From Chloroflexi bacterium OLB15 (GTDB lineage Bacteria; Chloroflexota; Anaerolineae; Aggregatilineales; Phototrophicaceae), in assembly GCA_001567085.1 (NCBI GenBank), contig LMZS01000119.1:1-64000 (forward strand): DNA of 64,000 bases, written 5' to 3'. The notes below the pieces were generated by a model that saw nothing but the letters and a program-made list of their open reading frames with translations, had not been told where the DNA came from and searched no databases. Both the position numbers and the translations under genes were made by a program. Of the stretch, positions 49,288 to 57,577 are shown piece by piece; position 1 is the first letter of the stretch; each line of letters starts with the position of its first letter.

Positions 49288-51792
49288 ATGACCAATGGAA
49301 ACATCCGCCAAATAAATATCGGGCAGGAAATGCGCGAAGCGTATCTTGATTACGCGATGAGCGTGATTGTTGCCCGCGCACTTCCCGATGCCCGCGACGG
49401 CTTAAAACCCGTACACCGCCGCATCATGTATGCCATGTACGACATGGGCATTCGCTCAGATACGCCCTTCAAGAAATGCGCGCGTATCGTTGGCGAAGTG
49501 CTGGGTAAATATCACCCTCACGGAGATGCCGCCGTCTATGAATCGCTGGTGCGTATGGCGCAGGATTTTGCCATGCGTAACCCGCTGGTTGAAGGGCAAG
49601 GTAACTTTGGCAGCATTGATGGCGACGGCGCGGCAGCCATGCGCTATACCGAAGCCAGAATGTCGGCTATTGGCGATGAACTGCTGACCGATATAGACAA
49701 GAACACGGTTGATTTTGGCGACAACTTCGATGGCACGCTCGCTGAGCCTTCGGTACTGCCATCGAGCTTCCCGAATCTGCTGGTGAACGGCTCATCAGGC
49801 ATCGCGGTGGGTATGTCTACCAACATTCCGCCGCATAATCTTGGCGAAACCAGCGATGCGCTGATATACATGCTCAAGAACTGGGATGCGATGGATGACA
49901 TCGCCATCCCTGACCTAATGCAGTATATCAAAGGGCCAGACTTTCCCACTGGCGGCTTGATTTACCATCATATTGATGACGCTGAAACTGACGAAGGATC
50001 GCTCGCCAGCGCCTATGCCACCGGACGCGGCAAAATCACGATCCGCGCGCGCTGCCATATTGAAGAAATGGGACGCGGCAAATCTCGCATCATCGTCACC
50101 GAACTTCCCTACCAGACCAACAAATCAGCGCTGATCGAGCGCATCGCCACACTCGCCCGCGACGGCAGGATTGAAGGACTGGCTGATCTGCGCGACGAAT
50201 CAGACCGTCAAGGACTGCGCCTCACGATTGAGCTTCAGCGCGGCGCAGTGGCCACTGACGTGCTGGCGCAGCTTTTCAAGCTAACTCCGCTTCAAGAAAC
50301 CTTTGGCATCATCATGCTGGCGCTGGTGAACGGCGAACCGCGATTGCTTTCACTCAAGCAGTGTTTGAAGGTATATCTGGATCACCGCCTGGAAATTGTG
50401 CGCCGTCGAAGCGAATATGACCTGCAAAAAGCGCGGGATCGGGCGCACATACTGGAAGGCCTGATCAAGGCGCTGGATCGTATGGACGAAGTGATCGCCA
50501 CTATTCGCAAATCCAAGACCGCCGAAACCGCCCGCGATGCGCTGATGAAACTGCTGGACATCAGCGAAATTCAGGCGCGCGCGATTCTGGATATGCAGCT
50601 TCGCCGTCTGGCGGCGCTGGAGCGGCAGGCCATCGTTCAGGAACACAAAGAAAAACTTGAGCTGATCGCTTATCTTGAAGGCGTTTTGAGCAGCCCTGAA
50701 AAGATGCGCGCGGTCATTGCTGAAGAACTGGAAATGATCAAACAAGCGTATGGCGAACCGCGCCGCAGCATCATCATTGACGATACGGCGACGGCTACCC
50801 CTGCCGAAGTGCTGATGCTGCCGCAAGAATCAACCTGGGTTACTTTCACCGCCAGCGGCAAGATCGGGCGCACCTTTGATTCGGCGCAGCCGAAAATCAC
50901 AGGCGACGTTAAAGACCCGCCCCGCTTCATTCTGCAAAGCGTGACCGACCATATTCTGTACCTATTCTCAACGGATGGCAGCTGCGCCACGCTGCCCGTG
51001 CATCAGCTTCCGCAGATCAATGCGCCATCAGAAGGAACCGCTTTTCAGGATTTAAGCACGCTCAAAAACGGGCATCAGGTTTGTGCCGCCTTGAGTTTGC
51101 CGCCCAACGGTCTGGAAGGCTTTCTGTTCTTTGCCACACGGCTGGGCGAGGTGAAACGCCTGCGATTGGAAGACCTGCCCGGCCTGATGGCGAACAGCTT
51201 TAAGCTGATGGATATTGAAAAAGGGGACGAGCTAGGCTGGATCATGGTCACGGGTGGCGACAATGAGATCATCCTGACCACCCATCAGGTTTCAGCAATC
51301 CGCTTTAAAGAATCAGATGTGCGCCCAACGGGTATGGGCGCAGGGGGCATGCGCGGCATCAAGCTGGCAGATGACAAAGATCGAGTCATTGGCGCAAACG
51401 TCGTATTTGAGGGATCGCATCTGGTCACCATTAGCGACGATGGCGTCGCCAAGACCTCACCAATTGCAGAATACCCAGTTCAAGGGCGGGCAGGCAGCGG
51501 CGTGATCGCGATGAAACTACCCCAGGATAGCCCAGGACTCGCTTCGGCCTGTATTGTTGAAAAGCTGGATGAGCCGGTGATCATCCTGACCAGCAAGCAT
51601 CGCGCAAAAACTATCAAAGCGGGAACCCTGCCTGCTGCCAAACGTGCGGGCAAAGGCGACATCGTGATCGCGCTCGGCCTCAAAGAGACGATTGCTGCGC
51701 TGGTCACCTATCAAAATATTCCCACATTTGAAGCGGCGGAATATGCCGCTGAAACGGACGCCGCGCAGATTGAACCGGCTAGCAGCGCTTAG
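49288..51792 (+). CDS. gyrA: Type IIA DNA topoisomerase subunit A (GyrA/ParC), no canonical GyrA box
   Basis: The 834-residue protein has the breakage-reunion domain: [40 protein letters not shown] and the catalytic tyrosine Y120 in [11 protein letters not shown]. The C-terminal part (about 500-820) has six GyrA-type beta-pinwheel blades, with [16 protein letters not shown] and [16 protein letters not shown]. The seven-residue GyrA box (Q-R-R-G-G-K-G) expected at the first blade is missing; the matching stretch reads [14 protein letters not shown]. That motif is needed for wrapping and negative supercoiling, so the protein may act as a topoisomerase IV-like decatenase. gyrB/parE is not adjacent. 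The symbol reflects the family, not proven gyrase activity. Confidence 0.9.
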   Translation: MTNGNIRQINIGQEMREAYLDYAMSVIVARALPDARDGLKPVHRRIMYAMYDMGIRSDTPFKKCARIVGEVLGKYHPHGDAAVYESLVRMAQDFAMRNPLVEGQGNFGSIDGDGAAAMRYTEARMSAIGDELLTDIDKNTVDFGDNFDGTLAEPSVLPSSFPNLLVNGSSGIAVGMSTNIPPHNLGETSDALIYMLKNWDAMDDIAIPDLMQYIKGPDFPTGGLIYHHIDDAETDEGSLASAYATGRGKITIRARCHIEEMGRGKSRIIVTELPYQTNKSALIERIATLARDGRIEGLADLRDESDRQGLRLTIELQRGAVATDVLAQLFKLTPLQETFGIIMLALVNGEPRLLSLKQCLKVYLDHRLEIVRRRSEYDLQKARDRAHILEGLIKALDRMDEVIATIRKSKTAETARDALMKLLDISEIQARAILDMQLRRLAALERQAIVQEHKEKLELIAYLEGVLSSPEKMRAVIAEELEMIKQAYGEPRRSIIIDDTATATPAEVLMLPQESTWVTFTASGKIGRTFDSAQPKITGDVKDPPRFILQSVTDHILYLFSTDGSCATLPVHQLPQINAPSEGTAFQDLSTLKNGHQVCAALSLPPNGLEGFLFFATRLGEVKRLRLEDLPGLMANSFKLMDIEKGDELGWIMVTGGDNEIILTTHQVSAIRFKESDVRPTGMGAGGMRGIKLADDKDRVIGANVVFEGSHLVTISDDGVAKTSPIAEYPVQGRAGSGVIAMKLPQDSPGLASACIVEKLDEPVIILTSKHRAKTIKAGTLPAAKRAGKGDIVIALGLKETIAALVTYQNIPTFEAAEYAAETDAAQIEPASSA

Positions 51793-51811
51793 CCAGGGCG
51801 CTGCTTCCGCT

Positions 51812-54016
51812 TTAGTGGGTACGCCTGCGCGCTTCAACTACATTATTGATATTGCTCAACCGGGATAGAATCCGCGTCAGGTGGGTCATGTCGGTGATTT
51901 CCAGCGTGATATCCAATGTGGCGATACCATGCAGTACGGAAACATTGACCGAAGACATGTTCACCTTTTCGTCAGCGATCAGCGTGCTGATATCTTTCAT
52001 CAGCCCTTCGCGATCATACGCGATCAGCTCAATCGGCACCGAGAATCGCTGCTCCTGGCTCGTCTTTCCCCAGGAAACCGGTATCAGGCGCTCCGGTTCA
52101 GCATTGATATTCGGGCAATCGGCGCGATGTACCGTCACACCACGCCCACGCGTAACGTATCCGACGATATCTTCCGGCGGCACAGGGCGGCAGCAGCGCG
52201 CTAAATTGACCAAAAACCCGCCCGTTCCGAGAATGGAAACGCCGGTAGTTGAATCAACCGTCAGATTCGATGGTGACTGGCGCGCTTTGAGCGTTTCTTT
52301 CTCACGGGCAAGCTGATCGCGTCGTTCAACTTCAAGAATCTTCGATGCGATTTGCCCGCCGTTGATGTCTCCCGCGCCAACTGCGGCGAAGAAATCATCA
52401 AGGTTATCGTAGCCGAAATAACCCGCTACCGTGTCAAACGGCATATTGTCTAACAAGCCAAGCCGTTTCAGTTCGCGTTCCAGCACGTCCCGCCCGCCCT
52501 GAATGTGCTTATCGCGATCCTGCCGCCGGAACCAGTGGCGTATCTTATCGCGCGCGCGCCCGGTTTTGACATAACCGAGATTAGGATTCAGCCAGTCCAT
52601 GCTGGGGCCGCCGCGCTTTGAGGTGATGATCTCCACCTGATCGCCGGTCTTCAGCTCATAATCAAGGCTGACCAGCTTGCCGCCAACCTTCGCGCCCCGG
52701 CACTGGTGGCCGATTTCGGTGTGAATGTGATAGGCATAATCCACAGGCGTCGCGCCAGCGGGCAAGTCAATCACATCACCTTTAGGCGTGAACACGTATA
52801 CCCGATCCTGAAACACTTCCGACTTCATATGATCAACAAATGAATGTGGATCGTCAGGATCGCCAAATTCCATCAGGCGGCGCAGGTAAGCGATGCGCTT
52901 CTCAAAGGCTTCGTCACGATCTTTCTTATTGCCTTCTTTATAGCGCCAGTGTGCAGCCACACCGTATTCAGCGTGTTCGTGCATATCCCAGGTGCGGATT
53001 TGCACTTCTACCGTCTTGCCGTGATCGTCGCGCACCGCGGTATGCAAGCTGCGATAGAAGTTGTCTTTAGGCGAGGCGATATAGTCGTCAAACTCGCCCG
53101 GCACTGGATGCCACATATTGTGGACTACGCCAAGCGCCAGATAGCATTCTGATACTGTATCTACGATGATGCGCACCGCCCGCACGTCATATATCTGATC
53201 GAAGGGCAGCGATTTACGATCCATCTTCTTGTAAATACTGTAAATATGCTTGGGTCGTCCAGAGATGACCGGGGAAGGAATGCCATGCTGAACCAATTCA
53301 CGGCGCAGCTTGTCAATCACCTCATTCATGTAACTTTCGCGGTCAGCGTGCCGTGCATCCACGCGCCGAGCGATATTTTTATAATCATCGGGGTTCAAAT
53401 AGCGAAAGCTCAGGTCTTCAAGCTGCCACTTGATTTGCCAGATCCCCAACCGGTTTGCCAGCGGCGCGTAAATATCCAGCGTTTCCTGAGCGATAATGCG
53501 CTGTTTTTCAGGCGATTGGTAGCCCAGCGTGCGCATGTTATGCAGGCGATCTGCCAGCTTGACCAGCGCCACGCGAACATCATCGCCCATCGTCATGAAA
53601 ATTTTGCGCTGGTATTCAAAATCGCGGTCGGTGTTGCGCCCCTTACGATCTGTTGATTCTTGCTTGGGCAGATTCTTGAGCTTAGTTACGCCCTCAACGA
53701 TGTTGGTGATCGCCGGACCAAATTCGGCGCGCAGTTCTTCGCGCGTCACATCAGTATCTTCCAGCGTATCATGCAGCAGCGCAGCAGCAATTGCTTCCGC
53801 ATCCAGCCGCATTTCAGCCAATATCTGAGCCACCGCAACGCAGTGCGTGAAATAGGGTTCGCCCGATTTTCGCATTTGCCCCGCATGTAGTTTTTCAGCT
53901 TTGGCATAGGCGCGCTCAACTACCGCGCGATCATTCGGCGTTAAATCGGGAAGCGCTTCTAACAAAGACTGCAAACTGAGCGCCGGAGCCGGCGCGGGCA
54001 CCGCAATACCGACCAT
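51812..54016 (-). CDS. rel: Bifunctional (p)ppGpp synthetase/hydrolase (RelA/SpoT family)
   Basis: The 734-residue protein has, in order, an HD hydrolase domain (HCVAVAQILAEM, LLHDTLEDTDVT, ADRLHNMRTLGYQ; about 40-200), a synthetase domain (RPKHIYSIYKKMDRKSLPFD, YDVRAVRIIV, EFDDYIASPKDNFYRSLHT; about 240-350), a TGS domain (VYVFTPKGDVIDLPAGATPV), and an ACT domain at the C terminus. The HD residues and the synthetase EFDD acidic motif suggest that both making and breaking of (p)ppGpp are possible. A GGAAGG site precedes the ATG. It controls the stringent response in the cytoplasm. Confidence 0.96.
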   Translation of the reverse strand: MVGIAVPAPAPALSLQSLLEALPDLTPNDRAVVERAYAKAEKLHAGQMRKSGEPYFTHCVAVAQILAEMRLDAEAIAAALLHDTLEDTDVTREELRAEFGPAITNIVEGVTKLKNLPKQESTDRKGRNTDRDFEYQRKIFMTMGDDVRVALVKLADRLHNMRTLGYQSPEKQRIIAQETLDIYAPLANRLGIWQIKWQLEDLSFRYLNPDDYKNIARRVDARHADRESYMNEVIDKLRRELVQHGIPSPVISGRPKHIYSIYKKMDRKSLPFDQIYDVRAVRIIVDTVSECYLALGVVHNMWHPVPGEFDDYIASPKDNFYRSLHTAVRDDHGKTVEVQIRTWDMHEHAEYGVAAHWRYKEGNKKDRDEAFEKRIAYLRRLMEFGDPDDPHSFVDHMKSEVFQDRVYVFTPKGDVIDLPAGATPVDYAYHIHTEIGHQCRGAKVGGKLVSLDYELKTGDQVEIITSKRGGPSMDWLNPNLGYVKTGRARDKIRHWFRRQDRDKHIQGGRDVLERELKRLGLLDNMPFDTVAGYFGYDNLDDFFAAVGAGDINGGQIASKILEVERRDQLAREKETLKARQSPSNLTVDSTTGVSILGTGGFLVNLARCCRPVPPEDIVGYVTRGRGVTVHRADCPNINAEPERLIPVSWGKTSQEQRFSVPIELIAYDREGLMKDISTLIADEKVNMSSVNVSVLHGIATLDITLEITDMTHLTRILSRLSNINNVVEARRRTH

Positions 54017-54081
54017 GAAGAACCTTCCAGTTCAGCGATTAATGACATTCTACATCAGATCAAAGGGCTAGCGCAGAGGAG

Positions 54082-54090
54082 TGTTATAAT
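54082..54090 (+). promoter_or_regulatory. Extended -10 promoter of moeA
   Basis: TGTTATAAT (TGn plus TATAAT) lies 28 bases before the ATG at 54118. Confidence 0.5.
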
Positions 54091-54117
54091 TTCTCGTGGT
54101 ATTTGAAGGTTAAACCA

Positions 54118-55371
54118 ATGAACGCTTTATTATCTGTAGACGCTGCGTTAAGCCAGATTCTGACTAACTTCCAGCAGCTAGGCGCTGAGCAGGTTTCGCT
54201 AGAAGAAGCCTACCAACGCATCCTGGCTGAAGATGTGATTTCGACCATCGCCCTACCCCCTTTCGCCAACTCCAGCATGGATGGTTTCGCGGTGCAGGCA
54301 GCAGATACGCAAACTGCACCCCGCAGCCTGCATGTCATCGGCGATATTCCCGCAGGCACTTCGCCCCAATTCGTTGTGCGGCAAGGTGAAGCGGCGCGTA
54401 TCATGACCGGCGCGCCAATGCCCGCTGGCGCGGATGCTGTCGTACCAGTTGAAGCCACGAATCAGAACTTCAGGCAGACGGGCGACCATGAACTACCGGA
54501 AACCATTGAGGTACGGCAAGCAGTCAAACCGGGTGATTATGTGCGCCCGGTTGGTGAAGATGTACAGATAGGCCAGCGGGTATTGCTGGCAGGCAGCAGC
54601 ATTCAACCCGCCGAGATTGGCTTGATGGCGATGCTCGGCGTCAGCCGCGTGCCAGTCGTTCGCCAGCCGCGCGTTGCTATCTTAAGCACAGGTGATGAGC
54701 TAATCGCTCCGGATCAGCCATTGACGCCCGGCAAAATTCGCGATGCTAATGGCTACGTGCTGGCGGCGCTTGTACGGCAGAACGGCGGCATCCCGCTGCG
54801 CTTCCCGCCAGCTAAAGACAGCATAGAGGCGGTGCGCGCGCGGTTTGAAGAAGCGCTGGCTGAAAAGCCAGATTTGATCCTGAGTTCTGCCGGCGTTTCA
54901 GTTGGCGTATTCGATGTCGTGCGTACCGTGATTGAAGAAATTGGGCACATTGACCTATGGCGCATCAATATTCGCCCCGGCAAGCCGCTAGCCTTTGGGC
55001 AGGTGGGCGGAGTGCCCTTCTTCGGACTGCCCGGCAACCCGGTATCGGCTATGGTTACGTTTGAAGTGTTCGTGCGCCCAACCCTGCTAAAACTCGGAAA
55101 CCGAATTGACGACGCCCCGATCATTCAGGCGTACCTTGAGAAGCCAATTCACTCTGATGGGCGGCGTACTTACGCGCGCGTCAAATTACGCCGAGATGCC
55201 GGAAGTGGGCGCTGGATCGCCAGCGAAACCGGCACCCAAAGCTCTGGCGCGCTCAGCTCAATGGTTCTGGCTGACGGCTTACTAACGATTCCTGAAGGAC
55301 TCACCGGAAACTCACCTGAAGCGTTATACTCTGTTCGTTTGTTACGACCGGTTACTCAAGGTTTATCATGA
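54118..55371 (+). CDS. moeA: Molybdopterin molybdenumtransferase
   Basis: The ATG at 54118 follows GAAGG; an in-frame TTG at 54103 is less likely. The 417-residue enzyme inserts molybdate into adenylylated molybdopterin. It shows PPFANSSMDGFAVQAADT, MTGAPMPAGADAVVPVE, ILSTGDELIAPDQPLTPGKI, DANGYVLAALV, SAGVSVGVFDVV and IRPGKPLAFG...GLPGNPVSAMVTFE, the standard domain III and active-site motifs, then a C-terminal domain IV. The stop overlaps the next start (ATGA). MogA/MoaB is not in the window. Confidence 0.96.
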   Translation: MNALLSVDAALSQILTNFQQLGAEQVSLEEAYQRILAEDVISTIALPPFANSSMDGFAVQAADTQTAPRSLHVIGDIPAGTSPQFVVRQGEAARIMTGAPMPAGADAVVPVEATNQNFRQTGDHELPETIEVRQAVKPGDYVRPVGEDVQIGQRVLLAGSSIQPAEIGLMAMLGVSRVPVVRQPRVAILSTGDELIAPDQPLTPGKIRDANGYVLAALVRQNGGIPLRFPPAKDSIEAVRARFEEALAEKPDLILSSAGVSVGVFDVVRTVIEEIGHIDLWRINIRPGKPLAFGQVGGVPFFGLPGNPVSAMVTFEVFVRPTLLKLGNRIDDAPIIQAYLEKPIHSDGRRTYARVKLRRDAGSGRWIASETGTQSSGALSSMVLADGLLTIPEGLTGNSPEALYSVRLLRPVTQGLS

Positions 55372-55877
55372 TCACTTCAGAGCAATCTTTTGACACAAGC
55401 GCTTCGCGCAGCAAACTACATAAACAGCTCTGGCAGCTTAGCGTTATCTTCGTCGTAATCGCTATGATCACCAGTGGTTACCTTAGCTATACCAAACTCA
55501 CCAGCACTTCTGTGATCTGCATGGAAAACAGCTCTTTCGATTGCGACGCGGTCACTTCCAGCCGCTGGTCAAAGTTTATGGGTATAGACGTTGCCTATCT
55601 GGGCTTCGCTTCCTACACGACGCTGTTCGCCCTGTTGATGCTGGAAAGACAAGTCAATTTCTTCAAGAAGAACGGGCTGTACATCATCTTTGGCCTGATT
55701 CTGTTCGATTTCATGTTCCACAGTTACCTTACCTATAACTCGCTCTTTGTGCTGCAAAAAGCCTGTATCTGGTGCCTGGCTACGCATCTGATGGCTTTAC
55801 TGACGTTAATCGTCACCAGCATAAGGCTGTGGAAGCGACTCGGCAGCGGGGCGGCATCAGCGCCAGAAGCCGCCTAA
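55368..55877 (+). CDS. Vitamin K epoxide reductase (VKOR) family membrane protein
   Basis: This 169-residue protein has about four transmembrane helices. It carries the VKOR cysteine set: a loop pair at C51 and C59 (VICMENSSFDCDAVTSSRWS), a Ser/Thr before FMGIDVAYLG, and the active CxxC at C133-C136 (KACIWCLATH). Bacterial VKOR proteins reoxidise a periplasmic thioredoxin-like protein (DsbA) and pass electrons to quinone, enabling disulfide formation in exported proteins. Several exported proteins in this window have paired cysteines. No DsbA domain is fused or adjacent. The overlap with the moeA stop may reflect only shared transcription. Confidence 0.92.
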   Translation: MITSEQSFDTSASRSKLHKQLWQLSVIFVVIAMITSGYLSYTKLTSTSVICMENSSFDCDAVTSSRWSKFMGIDVAYLGFASYTTLFALLMLERQVNFFKKNGLYIIFGLILFDFMFHSYLTYNSLFVLQKACIWCLATHLMALLTLIVTSIRLWKRLGSGAASAPEAA

Positions 55878-55904
55878 ATAACGCCGCCTGTAGGTAAACC
55901 GACC

Positions 55905-55950
55905 TGCTCATCAATGCTGGCTAGCGTTTCTAAGCCAGCATTGATGAGCA
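55905..55950. repeat. Perfect 18-bp inverted repeat
   Basis: The 18 bases at 55905-55922 (TGCTCATCAATGCTGGCT) are repeated exactly inverted at 55933-55950, around a 10-base loop. An A run, not a T run, follows on the plus strand, so it is not a standard intrinsic terminator. It sits between convergent genes. Confidence 0.8.
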
Positions 55951-55976
55951 AAAAATTTCTTTCCACCGGGAAATAA

Positions 55977-56005
55977 AAAGGACGGGCTGTTTGTACCCGT
56001 CCTTT
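55977..56005 (-). terminator. Intrinsic terminator of the S1 gene
   Basis: AAAGGACGGG and CCCGTCCTTT form a 10-bp stem. On the minus strand a TTTTATTT tract follows, fitting the S1 gene; on the plus strand a weaker T-rich run follows. Confidence 0.8.
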
Positions 56006-56031
56006 GGCTTTTAAGATGTGTGGTGTTGGGC

Positions 56032-56787
56032 TTAACGATTGCCGCGCAGTGTACGCTCGTAAATATCTTCCAGATCGCGCTGTTCACGCTCACGACGTTC
56101 CTGCTTGCCACGACTATTCTTCTTGCCCCGCTTTTCAGGCATCGGAACGCCGCTCTCAGCCATCGCACGCTGAAGCGCAAGCGCCATCGCTGAGGGCACC
56201 GGTTCGTTATCTTCTTCAGCCTCTTCGCGAGTGCTCTGTCGGGCTTCCTTAACGCGCTCTTTCTCTTCCTGCTGTTCAAGCGCCTTGATGCTGAGGTCAA
56301 TACGCTTCTTGCGCGGGTCAACCTTGATCACTTCGGCGGTCACTTCGTCGCCAACCTTCACCACATCTGAGGGAGATTTCACATAACCAGATGCCAGCTC
56401 AGAAACGTGAATCATGGCGAGACGCTCCGCGCCAATATCCACAAAAGCGCCAAAGCTCTCCAACTTGGTCACTTTGCCGGTGACAGTGCTGCCAACCGTG
56501 ATCGCATCCCAACCCACTGAAGCAGGTTTTTCAAGGGAGAGCGCAATCTTACGCGCCGATTGATCAACGCGCAGCACATAAACTGTGACCTGCTGGCCTG
56601 GCTTCACCACATCTTCCACGTTACGCACGTTGGGCTTTCCCAATTGCGAGATATGGAGCAGGCCATCGGTGCCGACCCCCACATCTACGAACGCGCCGTA
56701 TAGCTCGATGCGTTTTACAGTGCCGGTCAGTTCAACGCCGGGGGTAAGTTCTTCAATCGTAGTAGGCTGCTTTACTTCTTCACTCAT
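56032..56787 (-). CDS. S1 RNA-binding domain protein (two S1 domains)
   Basis: An AAGGAG site precedes the ATG. Two S1 OB-fold domains are present: residues about 16-88 (LTGTVKRIELYGAFVDVGVG, then GLLHISQLG) and about 98-170 (GSTVTGKVTKLESFGAFVDI, then MIHVSELASG). The remaining ~80 residues are a long, highly charged tail (KRGKKNSRGKQERREREQRD), probably disordered and RNA-binding. The layout is like ribosomal protein S1 or the YugI/general stress protein 13 group, which bind mRNA or ribosomes. With only two domains it is shorter than true S1. Confidence 0.88.
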   Translation of the reverse strand: MSEEVKQPTTIEELTPGVELTGTVKRIELYGAFVDVGVGTDGLLHISQLGKPNVRNVEDVVKPGQQVTVYVLRVDQSARKIALSLEKPASVGWDAITVGSTVTGKVTKLESFGAFVDIGAERLAMIHVSELASGYVKSPSDVVKVGDEVTAEVIKVDPRKKRIDLSIKALEQQEEKERVKEARQSTREEAEEDNEPVPSAMALALQRAMAESGVPMPEKRGKKNSRGKQERREREQRDLEDIYERTLRGNR

Positions 56788-56817
56788 TCTCTGGCTCCTT
56801 ATCGCGCTCTACGCCGC

Positions 56818-57498
56818 TCAGCCCTCAGGCGTAGGCGTTAATGTGATTTCAGGGGTAACTTCGTATTCTTCATTAGTCACAGCATAGGTCTGGTATGGTC
56901 CGAAGCCGTCCCATGCGTGTAAATTGCTGGTCTGGATCAAGAGTTCCATATCGTGAGGCTGCATGTAAAGCACGCCAACAATCTCGCTGTCTTCGGTTAA
57001 ATCGGCATTCACGCCGGCAGTAAACGCATAGACAACCGTTTGCAGGTCAGGGTACAGCAGGTTGATAATGGCTTGTTCTTCAGAATATTCGCTGCCGATG
57101 ACGTAAGCAGGCTCTCCCTGCGCTTCAATAAGCTCACCAACGGTCACATCCGGGGCAAGCCGCAAGAAAATCAAACTGACCACATCACCCGCTTCAGAGA
57201 ACATCTGGCAGCATGCGCTGCCGCCTACCCCTTGAAATTCAGCAACAACCGCACTTGAATCATCGTCTTGCTGCGTTTGTACATTTTCAATTGAGGTATC
57301 GTCTTCAAGGGTAGTGAGGGCATCATTCCAGCGCGTTTCACCGGGGGTAATATTGTTCCAGCAAGGCGCCGCGCAGGGTTGATTCGTGATTAAACTATCG
57401 TCATGGAGCAGTGTGTCATCCCGCAATTCAGGCGGGGCAGAACAAGCGGCAGTAAACAGCAGGGCTAGTAAACCCACCACAAGAAGCCATGATTTCAT
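56818..57498 (-). CDS. Hypothetical lipoprotein, 226 aa
   Basis: The start at 57498 (MKSWLLVVGLLALLFTAACS) gives a lipoprotein signal with lipobox TAAC; an earlier GTG at 57519 adds seven residues. The mature part is acidic with five further cysteines (PCAAPCWNNI, GGSACCQMF), suggesting disulfides. A phrase such as ITPGETRWNDALTTLEDD resembles small Chloroflexota lipoproteins with 'I.PG.T...eai..L'-type repeats (BamE/SmpA-like), so an envelope assembly role is possible but unproven. The C-terminal EITLTPTPEG is a short Thr/Pro tail. It lies 30 bases upstream of the S1 gene. Confidence 0.72.
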   Translation of the reverse strand: MKSWLLVVGLLALLFTAACSAPPELRDDTLLHDDSLITNQPCAAPCWNNITPGETRWNDALTTLEDDTSIENVQTQQDDDSSAVVAEFQGVGGSACCQMFSEAGDVVSLIFLRLAPDVTVGELIEAQGEPAYVIGSEYSEEQAIINLLYPDLQTVVYAFTAGVNADLTEDSEIVGVLYMQPHDMELLIQTSNLHAWDGFGPYQTYAVTNEEYEVTPEITLTPTPEG

Positions 57499-57577
57499 AA
57501 ACAGGTGTGCTTTCACCACGACAGATTACATTGATGGATATGAGGGGCAGCGGCTTATGACCGCTGCCCCTTAGGGA

